Part shown: positions 51,555 through 61,200 of the stretch, piece after piece | Layout of the letters: each line of letters starts with the position of its first letter | Position numbering within the stretch: the first letter of the stretch is position 1 | From: Prorocentrum cordatum | Taxonomy: Eukaryota > Sar > Dinophyceae > Prorocentrales > Prorocentraceae | DNA: 64,000 nt | Assembly (NCBI GenBank): GCA_963575745.1 | Contig: CAUYUJ010020671.1 | Coordinates: 281,397 to 345,396 of the forward strand | Direction: 5' to 3' | Notes under the pieces: model-generated | The model's database searches: none | Told to the model about the DNA's origin: nothing | Seen by the model: the letters and a program-made list of their open reading frames with translations, nothing else | Program-made: the position numbers and the translations under genes

Positions 51555-54500
51555 ATGCTTGCAGTGTCTGACGAATCCGATACCGATGTTGGCATATGAG
51601 TTGATTGCAATGAGAGCAGCGCAGAAATCGCGATCAGTGATGATTCATCGCAGTATTTGACTTCCGATGGCAATGCTTATGTGACTGATGCGCTCAAACA
51701 CTGTGGACCTGGTGCAGCTGGTACAGGTGTTGGCACTGCTGTATCACATACGCCGTTCGAGTTCGATCCGTTGCGGGGGGAACTCGCAAAATTGAGAGCT
51801 GACTTTGTATCTTGGGACCGTGAGCGGCAGAATGTTCATATTTGCGAACTGATCAAGCACATGCCGAAACATCACATTGTTTTGTTTGGTCAGACATTGT
51901 CGGGGCGTAAGCAATTTTGCGACATGGTCGGCTTGTCTACCAAGCGGTTCGACCGAATAAAACATCATGTGGACAATGGAGGCGTTGGACCACCTCCTGA
52001 TGGGCGGCACACCTCTGCCAGAGAATATGCCAACAGCGAGCATGTGAAAGCTCACGCGTATTTCGAATGGTTGTACACGAATGTTGCAGAGAGCCTCGCA
52101 GAAGGACGAGTCACCGATGAAGAGGACACCACGGGCCCAGGCGCCATTCATGAATCTATGTTCAGGTACGATGACGTGCATATCGATGTCCAGGCGATGC
52201 CAGAATTACGTGGAATCGCAGAGCTTCAACCACGATACCTCAGCCCATTGACATGGCAAGAGCTGTACGAAATGTTTGGCGAATGGTGGGGCGACCTCGG
52301 TAACGAGGAGGATGGCTGCAGCTACTCAACATGTCGCCGTGCTTTTACACACTGGGAAGGGAAACTATTATTCAGAACCAGAGGGCAACATAAAGTGTGC
52401 GAGGCCTGCACAAAATATAGACTTGCACGCGCTGGGGCTATATCTGACCAAGAGAAGCTCGCCATTCGGAAAGGATTAGCTGGCCATCTTCGAATTATGC
52501 GGGAGGACCGTGCTACCTACAAACACAAGTGCCTTCTGTCCGAGGCGGCCACGAGGCCTGGTGCTGATGCCCCAGATGACTCCACCCATGTGATTTGCAT
52601 AGATGGAATGGATCAATCAAAATTCAAAATGCCACGACATTTGGATTGGCAGCAGGCGGATGGGGATACATCGTTCATGCCTCAGCTTCATTTTACTGGC
52701 GCGACGTGCCATGGTATTGCTGAGCACTACTTTGTGGCTGACGCCGATGTCAGGAAAGACCCGAACAGCACGATTGAGATGATCAGCCGCGTCATCGAAC
52801 AAGCGAAGACAGAATTGGCTTCTAGAGGCGCAATGATGCCACGGCACCTGTGGCTTCAAGTTGCTAATGCGACGCGGGAAAACAGAAACACCACAGTTCT
52901 CACGTTCTTATCGTACCTCACTGCCCGGCACTGTTTCAGGACTTCAACGTGGGCTGGCATGCAAGTCGGGCACACGCACATTGATCAGGACCTCAGATTC
53001 AGCGTAGTTGGAGCCATCATCGCACGAGAAAGCTTGCTGGAAAATTTGACAGATGTGATTGATATCATGCAACGGAGAGTGAAGCCTGCCAGAGGCAGGG
53101 GCCTTGTGGTCGAACAACTGCACGTGGCTCGCAACTGGACCAACTATTTTGCTCCTTTCAACAATCCATTATGTGGCCATGCTGGGAAGGGGTCGGCACA
53201 TCTGTACATGTTCGTGCGCTACGAGGACATGGTGGTTAGTGGCGATACTCAACAATTGGATCTTGGGAAGTTCACGCGTTGTTCATGCAGTGACTTGCGA
53301 GGCGACGACGTGTTCCTGCTGGCGAAGCATTACATGTCTAGCAAGATGTTATCTGGGAGGAGAAAAGCTGTACAGGTCTGTTCGCTTGGCCCACCGCAGC
53401 CCCTCCTCATTAAACATCGAGGAAGGAGGAGGGCCAATAGAACTGGATCTGTACTGTTCTCCTCCTCCCATCTTCGCAACCACCTCAGCTTGTGATGCGG
53501 GCGTCCGATCTCCAGTTCTTAGATGTTTCCAGGGTCACCCCAGGATCGAATCTCGTGGTCATGGAGCGCAATCCCATAGGGAATGACTTGGCCAAGAAAT
53601 ATCTGAAGACAGCTGAAGCTGTGAGCCAGGATCCATGGTGCCTGGGTCGGGCAGCCCAGTACCTTTCAGAGTGGGTCCAGCAGAACGTTGATCGCAAAAC
53701 ACACGTTGATAAATTATGGGATCTGGAATTTGTTCTGAATTCTTGGTGCGAAGAGGACCGAATGGACGCCAGCATTGCAATTCAGTGGCAAGATTTTGCG
53801 CCTCAGGAGCCCAAACTTGTTCGACAGAAGCCTGGCCTTCCCAAGCCAGGAGCAACGTGGGCTCCTAATGACAAGAAAAGAACTGTCGAATGCAACATTG
53901 CGGTGAGGCCTGCTCTTGCTGAGAAGATGGCGGCTCAACTCAAGGGTGGGGAACGTAAGAGGGCCATTTCAACGAGCGAGGAAGCGCATGAGGATGACGG
54001 ACTCGACTCCTCAAAGGGCGAGCCGCCATCGGCAGCTGCCCGCGCAGGGCCAGGGCTCGAGAGCCCAGCGTGGTCGCCAGCAGCTGAAGGGCCTGCGCTG
54101 CTTTCAGAGCCTGACAGTGATCCTGCTCTGCCGTCTGAGTCTGAGTCTGAGGCTGCGCAGTCAGTTGAGCGCAGCCCCGGGCCACGATCACCATCGAGAG
54201 CTGGTAGTCCAGTCGGACCTTCGCCATCGTCATCGGCGACCTCAAGTTCGACATCCTCTGAATCAGAGGAGGCAGCAGGCGACTCAGCTGGGAGATGGAA
54301 AACAGTACAGATCCAGCTTTCGTGGCCCTTCTCCCGCCCCTCCTCCATCGATTCTTCTCGAAGGCAGGGGTGGTAGGGGGAGGGGGGAGGAGTGCCAAGA
54401 GAGCTGGATATGTGTTGGTGTCCTCCTCCCACCAGCAGCCCCAGCTCCAGCACCCATTGCAGCGCCAATGCCAAAGGGTGAGAGAGCACCAGCGGTTCGT

Positions 54501-54671
54501 GAACCGCCAGCTTTCGGGTTGATGGGGCGCGTGCCACCGCGCCCGCCAGGCCGTGCGCCCTTTGGTTGCAGCAAATGCCAGTATTCGGACAATGGCTGTC
54601 GTGAGCGTCGCGCGTCCGAAGGCTGGGTCCTGTGGTTGGAGAACGGGCGAAAAGAGTGGCGCAGGCTCTGA
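51555..54671 (+). CDS. DDE-transposase-like gene, three exons, catalytic Asp missing
   Basis: Exons 51555-53375, 53489-54278 and 54439-54671. The best ATG is 51555, but an in-frame TGA (51597-51599) follows. The frame is open from 51600 on, reading VDCNESSAEIAISDDSSQYL. Exon 1 has a Cys pair (KVCEACTKYRLARA), then IDGMDQSKFKMPR with a candidate catalytic Asp (52602), a LHFTGATCHGIAEHYFV strand, then LWLQVANATRENRN, and VGHTHIDQDLRFS. Relatives that I recall read D-N-T at the VANAT position, so the second Asp appears replaced by Ala (52863). Exon 2 becomes acidic and Ser-rich. Exon 3 ends in a Cys cluster (GCSKCQYSDNGC). Together about 913 residues from 51657. Probably a domesticated or dying transposase. 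The family assignment rests on motif order only. Confidence 0.6.
53376..53488 (+). other. Intron 1 of DDE-like gene (GT-AG, 113 bp), introner-like
   Basis: Phase 0, joining AVQ to LVMRAS. The segment GAACTGGATCTGTACTGTTC is the reverse complement, with few mismatches, of the left part of intron 2, and GAGGAGGGCCAATAGAACTG matches intron 2's right part directly. A left arm (TTCGCTTGGCCC) is also present, so the intron carries weak terminal inverted repeats. Confidence 0.75.
54279..54438 (+). other. Intron 2 of DDE-like gene (GC-AG, 160 bp), introner-like
   Basis: Flanked by the direct repeat CAGCAG (54273-54278 and 54433-54438). Splicing restores one open frame into exon 3. The interior is an inverted repeat with arms of about 45 bp (AACAGTACAGATCCAGCTTT... 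against ...AGAGCTGGATATGTGTTGG). This is the structure expected of an intron derived from a small DNA transposon. Confidence 0.75.
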
Positions 54672-55460
54672 ACCATGCATGTGGACTTACGCTCTGTGGC
54701 GGCAGGCCAGCGCGAGCACATAACATCAACAACCTAATCTGCGACGTGGTCATCATCATCTGCACCGTTGTCCTCATCATCACCCACCATCTGCAGCATC
54801 ACCATCATCATCTTCTGCACTCGATCATCTCGCATACATGCTAGAAAGCTGTTGGCATCAAGTGTCCTGTAGTAAAGGTCCTCTTGGCCTCTTTTGGGAT
54901 CTAGCGAGGGTCATTGAACTTCCCATGGCGCGATTCGGAAACATATCGGAGGAATGTTCGGAACCTGCTGGCAGCCTCTGGGAATAACGCAAGACAGGCA
55001 ACAGCAGGCATCATTCGAGACCACGTAGACAACATTAAGGTTGCAGTAGGACACGCGTAAATCCAAAATACAGCGAGCATACCAAAACCCTAAACACCTA
55101 AAGCACACATCGTGCAATTACAACAGACACACAGCAAGCAACAACCAAGCAAGACAGTGTAACAACATAGGCGACCACAAAACAAAATGGCAAACTTCTG
55201 TTGTAAGCATCGTTGCATCAACGTGCAAAAGTGACCACGTGAAAACTATCAGCTACTGAACCTCCCCGGTGCAATACCATTCTGCCAAGTCCGTCTGAGC
55301 CACCAGAGCCCCAAGACATCTGGCGTCTTACTCTGCTTCGTGGTCCCCTCGTCTTCCTGCTGACACTCCTCGCCGAATGCTACATGTCAGAGTTATCCCA
55401 AGTTTGAGGGGCGCCTGCCTTGCAGGGCGCACGGATTGCATCGACGTCCACGCGTCAGCT
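54672..55460. other. No gene seen; CAT microsatellite
   Basis: (ATC/CATCAC)n around 54745-54815, then AT-richer unique sequence. Confidence 0.5.
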
Positions 55461-55461
55461 A

Positions 55462-55483
55462 TCCGTAGACATTTTGGCTCGAA
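55462..55483 (+). other. Relict spliced leader (DinoSL)
   Basis: TCCGTAGACATTTTGGCTC matches the dinoflagellate leader except C to A at 55469. The last three bases differ or carry a one-base insertion. 19 of 22 positions match. It lies 18 nt before an ATG. Confidence 0.9.
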
Positions 55484-55501
55484 GTCTATCATGTTTTCAA
55501 A

Positions 55502-55783
55502 ATGTCCGATGGGAGTGAATCCCCAAGTTTGACTTCAGAGTCAGCGTCTGATGCCAGCGTTCGAGACAGTACGATCCACGAGCGCACTATACCCTCGGCC
55601 GAGCCAGACTTGGAGATGCAGGATGCGACCATGAGCGCCTCGATGACCAGCGAAGGTTCTGACGATGATGATGATCTGACCAGTGAGGGTTCGGATAACG
55701 AGACTGCACACCTGCGTGAATCGTCAATGCCCAGACACTTGGATGGATCGATCCCCGATGATTTTGCTGAAATATATCCTTGA
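55502..55783 (+). CDS. Small acidic Ser/Asp-rich protein, retroposed
   Basis: 93 residues, starting MSDGSESPSLTSESASDASV, with an acidic run (SEGSDDDDDLTSEGSDNE) and the ending DGSIPDDFAEIYP. It starts at the first ATG after a leader relic, so it derives from an mRNA. No domain is recognised and it may be only the 5' part of a longer message. The acidic Ser/Asp style resembles the N-terminus of the DDE-like gene upstream (SDESDTDVGI, SSAEIAISDDSS), but no direct homology is evident. Confidence 0.55.
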   Translation: MSDGSESPSLTSESASDASVRDSTIHERTIPSAEPDLEMQDATMSASMTSEGSDDDDDLTSEGSDNETAHLRESSMPRHLDGSIPDDFAEIYP

Positions 55784-56230
55784 CGCGTCGCGTGTCCCCA
55801 CTCGCCTGTCCACCGTGTCTGCGTGGCCTCTTGGGGTGTCTTGGATTCGTCGGATGAGACTCCTGGAGCCATCTTGGAGGCCTTTTGGGGGCTGGGTTTT
55901 CGCGGGCATTTCGAGAGCCTGCTGGCTTTCTGGTTGCCATCCTTCGTCATCTCCTGAACGCTGAGGTCGACCAAATGTTTTGAGACGGCTGCGACCGAAC
56001 ATTCTGAAACAGCTACCGCCCTGTTTCAAAAACATTTGAACGGCCCTCTGGTGGCCATCTTGGAAGAGATCTTTGGGTCGCCTCTCTAGGGGGACAGCAG
56101 CCTGCAACCTCAGGGAAATCAATGCTCGTTTTCGCTTGGCCGTCTTTGGCCCTCAACCTACCCGCAGCTTCCTCCCTTCGAAAGTCCAAGTCCAGGCCCA
56201 GGGAAGGGGGCAGGGGGGTAAGCATCCTGA
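55784..56230. other. No gene seen; scattered TTGGAGGCC repeats
   Basis: Scraps like CATCTTGGAGGCCTTTTGGG and GGCCATCTTGG belong loosely to the CCAAGACGGCC family. Confidence 0.5.
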
Positions 56231-56282
56231 AGGGGAAACGGGAATGTAGAAGAAGAAGAAGAAATGCTTTCAACCGCCTGCG

Positions 56283-56992
56283 CCCAGAGGGCACATCGGA
56301 TTCCCCGCCGAGGCTTGTGCCCGAATGCGCGAGGCGAGGACTTCGCGCAAGTCTGAGCGTTGACCTCGATACAGGATACGACCTCTCAATCCCTCAGACA
56401 CGTGAGCTTGTCAAACATCAGATTCGGGCGAGACGACCTCGCGTTCTTGGGCTGTCTTCTCCATGCTGTTTCAGATATCAACCGTCTGTGGAACCAGGAA
56501 AAACATAGCAAAGAGGAGTGGGGCGCAATGGTGAGGGCCGGTGTAACCCATCTTCAATTCAGCATGGAGTTGGCCCAAGAACAAATATCTGGAGGGCGCA
56601 TGTTCTTCCATGAGCACCCGCGTTCTGCTAGTAGTTGGGATGAAGATTGTGTCCAGCGCGTTGGTTCGCACCACGAATGCATGAATGCTCACTTCGACCA
56701 GTGTCGTTTCGGTTTAATGGCGCCTCGAAGTAGAGCGCCCATGAAAAAGGCGACAAGGATATTACACAACATCCCAGAACTGCAGAACATATTCCACGGA
56801 AAGCATTGCACGTGCAAGAGTATTTTGCTCCCTTCAGGTCAAACTGGAAAGCACCAGAGAACCCAGGGCTCAGAAGACGGAGTTAAATTGTCTAAGTGGG
56901 CCCAATCATATTCTTCGAGCATGGTGATTTCATTGGTAGATGGGATCTCTCAGGAGTTAGCTCAAAGGTCGCTGCATCAGCCTGCCCCCTAG
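56283..56992 (+). pseudogene. Retroelement methyltransferase-like fragment
   Basis: Starts in one frame with SPPRLVPECARRGLRASLSV, DLDTGYDLS and PRVLGLSSPC (56298-56465). It then moves to a second frame near 56465 with RAGVTHLQFSMELAQEQISG and RMFFHEHPRSASSWDE (~56600). An SPP...GL motif, a Pro-Cys and an H-E-H-P block form a Rossmann-type methyltransferase-like arrangement that I associate with dinoflagellate copia-like polyproteins. Catalytic status unknown. The piece is frame-broken and isolated, hence a dead remnant. Confidence 0.45.
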
Positions 56993-57195
56993 CAGCCTTC
57001 GCCACCTTTACTTGGGAATTCGGTTTGCACAGATTTACACGCGGGGTAGTTGATATCTCACTGTGCTGCTGTTGCAAAAGAACACTCATCCTCCTGTATC
57101 TCCTCCTAAATGTCCTCAATCCTCCTGCGGTCGTTCGCCGTCCGCTGCGCTTGAGGCCCGAGGACTCCAAAGATCCCTTGGCCCCTTGATCCCTA

Positions 57196-57295
57196 CGAAG
57201 GTCAAACCAGTTGGGAGAACCACGTTGGTCAAAACCATCGGGAGAACCACGTTGCTCAAACCCATCGGGAGAACCACGTTGGTAAAAAACAAAAA
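57196..57295. repeat. 27-bp repeats GGGAGAACCACGTTGGTCAA
   Basis: Three to four copies of (T/C)GGGAGAACCACGTTG(G/C)T separated by AAACC(A/C)ATC. Confidence 0.85.
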
Positions 57296-57394
57296 AAAAC
57301 ATCCTGCCTTGCTTCCTCCAACGCATCCTCACCCCTTCTGCCACTACGTCTCCTCATCCCCCAAGCCCCGAGAGCCGTCACCGAGCGCCCCAGC

Positions 57395-57545
57395 TGCCCC
57401 AAAACTTCGCGCCGTCACGAGATCTCCTGATCTCATCCGGCACGGACGGCCCTGGTAGGCCCAAAACCTCGTGCCGTCACGAGATCTCCTGATCTCATCC
57501 GGCGCCGAGGTCGCGCCGTCACGAGATCTCCTGAATCGAACCGGC
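57395..57545. repeat. GCCGTCACGAGATCTCCTGA repeats
   Basis: Three copies (near 57410, 57472 and 57517) followed by TCTCATCCGGC or a variant. Confidence 0.85.
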
Positions 57546-57625
57546 ATCGAGAGATCTTCGAGGGACGGGCGCTCGGCTTCGAGAGATCTCTGAGGTCAAG
57601 GCCTCGCCGAGGCCAGAAGGGAATC

Positions 57626-57840
57626 CAGGAGATCTCTGATGCAGGATTCCTGCATCGGAGATCTCCTGAAACCCCAGGGATCCAGGAGATCTTTTCGTTT
57701 TTCCAAGGATCCAGGAGATCTCACATGTTGAAATCCTGCATCCGAGATCTCTTGGATCCTCGGAAAAACGAAAAGATCCCCTGGATCCCTGGGGTTTCAG
57801 GAGATCTCCGATGCAGGAATCCTGCATCAGAGATCTCCTG
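57626..57840. repeat. Long inverted repeat (hairpin) with ~97-bp arms and nested palindromes
   Basis: The left arm from CAGGAGATCTCTGATGCAGG (57626) is complementary to the right arm ending at 57840, with about four mismatches. The loop is ~20 bp around 57724-57744. Each arm itself contains GATGCAGGATTCCTGCATC, a palindrome, and several GAGATCTC sites. Confidence 0.93.
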
Positions 57841-57849
57841 AAATTGGAA

Positions 57850-58190
57850 GTTGGGGGTCGTACTGCCAGCGGGATGAGGCGCTGCTGAGCCACGCCTACT
57901 GCGAGGGAGAAGAGGAACAGGAGGATACCGAGCAGGGGAGATAGATGAGAGGAGTTGTAAGGAGAGAAGTAGAGGGAACAAACAAAGAGGAACGATGATA
58001 CATGTTTGATGTTACATTCGAAGCAAGTCCAATAGTCCACTGCTGAAACAAGCGGTCTTAGGGTTGATCTGAGTATCGTGCCATGGCTAAGCATAGGATT
58101 CAGGAACGCCTCTGATTGAGAAATCAGGGCCGCTGCTTTCTCCAGTGTATTTCAGACGTCTTGGAGAAACTACGAAATTGAAACCACGGA
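57850..58190. other. No gene seen
   Basis: Unique sequence between the hairpin and the leader relic. Minus-strand open frames here are shadows. Confidence 0.5.
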
Positions 58191-58191
58191 C

Positions 58192-58213
58192 CCCATAGCC
58201 ACTTTGGCTCAAA
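58192..58213 (+). other. Relict spliced leader (DinoSL)
   Basis: CCCATAGCCACTTTGGCTCAAA aligns to the 22-nt leader with three mismatches (58195, 58202, 58213). It lies 49 nt before the ATG at 58263. Confidence 0.9.
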
Positions 58214-58262
58214 CGCTTTCAGGTTCGATAACGGGCTCATACTATTTCATTTTCACTGCAGC

Positions 58263-61200
58263 ATGACGCACGTGGAGACAGGCGCTGATGACTGGGAGGA
58301 TCTAAAGGAATCTTCGCACGTGGGAGAGAGCGGCGCAACTGTCGAGAAGCTGAGAGAGAATCTCACTGAGACAGTCTTGAAACTCTCATTGGAACACGGA
58401 GGGCTCAACGCCTATTTGCAGAAGAAGTACGGGTCCTTGGAGGCGAAGAAGGAGTTCCGCGATGCGCTTATCAAGCATATTCCAATGGATCAGTCGGCTG
58501 CTTATTCGCATCAAGCCAAGATTTGCGTGCCCAGCGATGAGAGCACGACCTTCAAGGTTCACGTATCGATGTTGGGTTTTGACAAGCTGGCCTCCTGCAA
58601 ACGCCCGGTGGAACACTCTGTTGTGGAAAAGCTGATTCCTGAGATTCTGCACGACGGCTTCGTGACTTCCAGCGAGCCGTTGGTGTGCTACCAGCCCAAG
58701 GAGATGTCCGTGACGGACCTCGCGCTCGGTGAGTCTAAGATGAGCAACTTCAACCTCGGGTATGTGAAGGGGATGGCCCGGGCATGTACGCTGCTGGCTG
58801 TAATGGACCAGATCCGGTTTTACAGTCGTGGCAACACTTCAGGCATCGAGGAGGCATTCAAGAACGTACTCGAGAGCGCTAGAGTGATCACGATACGGAT
58901 CCAGGCTACGACAGACCGACTTGACCTTGCAATTCAGAACGCCAAGCTGGCCCAACGTGGACGTATTCGCAGGGCCAACAACGTTGTCACATGGGCTGGC
59001 ATTGTCCTGGACCTCAAGGGGCACGGGATGACTGACCCTTCGACTCTGGTTCGGGCCTGGAACGAGAAGACCGCTAACAAGGACTCGCACATCAATGGGC
59101 AGAAGAGGGCGGCGCTCTTAGCCCTTCTGAGCTTGCATCCCGAAGCCTTGGACATCCTCTTCGCGATCGTGGCAGAGCATGGGTGGGAGCACTGCCCCTT
59201 TACCGAAGATTTCCTGGCCTCGCCGAAGTTCAAGAAGGATTGGTATTTCAGAGGCGCTTCCAAGGCCTGGCAACATCGCACAAAGGTCACACCTGCGGCC
59301 CAACTTATGCCGATGGAGAACCTGCAGACCCACTACCGCTGCATGCCGCAGAACGCCAGGAAGAAGATGAGCAGGGCGGATCTCGAAGAGCTGATGCAGG
59401 TGATGTCGGTGGCAACGAATCTGGCGGACGAGATCCAGGACATCATGCCGATCAAGAACGAGACCATCCAGAAGGAGTTCCTTGATCTTGTGGCGTGCAG
59501 CGATCAAGCGGCAATGCTCGAGATCCAAATGGCAGTCGCGGCCAAAGATCAGAACTTTAGGCCTTCAGATATTCAGTCCCTGCACAAGATCATGCAAGCT
59601 CACGTTGCCAACGCTTCGCATGTAGTGATGCACTTGCAGGCTGACGTAGACATTGAGGCTGGGAAGTTGGAGAAGAAGGCCTTCGAACTAGACGACGAGA
59701 AGTTCGAGAATGATTGCAAGAGGTTCGACATCTGGAAGACGAAGATGGTGGACCGCGATGCCCAAACTTACTACCAGGAGCTGGACTGGAAGCGGCGGCA
59801 GGTCGAGGCTGGCGAGGCGTTCGCAGAGGAGTGGGTGGCGAACCACATCCCGATCCTGGGCGAGGTGGACAAGACGCCTCCCGGGCGCAACGCCAATTCT
59901 CTTCAAGAGTTCCATTCGAAGAGCGTGGAATCCGTCCACCTCACGAGAGGCGCCAAGAAGGTGGTGATCGGCCTAATCAACTGGGTATCGCCATCTCAGA
60001 GCTCTTCAGAGCTCAGGAAGCACCAGACGCAGCTGATGAGCTTGCTGGACACGGCGTCGAGTTGCTGTTTGACAGGCTCTGGGAGGGAGGCAGGAGGAGG
60101 AGGAGGATGAGGAGGAGGAGGAGGAGGAGGAGAAAGGAGGAGGAGGACGAGGAGGAGGTGGAGCAGGAGGAGAAGGAAGGAGAAGGAGGAGGGGGAGGCG
60201 GAGGAGGAGAAGGAGGAGGAGGAGGAGGAGGAGGAGGAGGAGGAGGAGGAGGGGGAGCAGCAGCACCAGCAGGAAGAGGAAAGAGGAGGATCAGGAATAA
60301 GTTTTGAAACTCCTGGGGGCCCCCTGGTCTTCCCTGGGTGTTTCTGATCCCCTATCGGGGTAGAGGTAGGTTTGCTGAGGGGACCGCCCCTTCTCAGGAA
60401 CTAGGGGAACTAGAGGGGGAGGAGTAGGAGAAGGCCGAGGACCTCGATGTCATCCACAGGCCCTCGGGTCAACAGCGTTGGGGGTCACCGTGGGCAGTGC
60501 GCCGCACAGCTGTTAGAAGGCGCCGTTGGAGGTCACCGTTGGAGCCCTCGCCGACGACCCAACCCTCTCAAGAAACTTCCAGGCCTCCCGGTGGCTATTC
60601 GTTCCCCCCCCTGAACTGTCGACCGGGTCCTTCGAAACAGCCGCGACCAAATCTTTAAACCAGTCGCTGCAACGCACGCTCAAATATTGGGTGAAGTACT
60701 GGAGCACAAAAGGCGTAAAGAGGACCCCAGAAGACGCCCCGTGACAACAGGGTTCGTGGAGCTCGGAAGGGCGAGCAGGATGAAAAAGGAGAGAGATGAT
60801 GAGGACGAGGAGGATTAGGTGGAGGTGAGGAATCAGAAAGGGGATGAAGTTTTTTTTTTTTTTGTTGGCGAACTCCTCCTAGTCACAGGCGCCCTGGTGT
60901 TGATGCCGAATTTTGCGTGCAAGAAGGCGGCCTTGTGGATGGCAGAGGTGAACGCTCTCAAGGCCCTGTCTCAGACTGGCTTCAACTGCGATCGCAAGCT
61001 CTCGGTCATGTTCGCTGACGGTACTGCTGATGCTCGTGATGAGAGGCCTGCCAACTACGCTGGTAGATTCTGCGTCCCGATAGTTCGGGAAGGAACGGAA
61101 GGGGCGAGCTGCTTCCTCAAGAGCCGCCTTTGGAACCAGGGCTTCACCGACCGCGCGCCATTCGTCAAGCCTTCCGACATGATGCAAATCGAGGACATGA

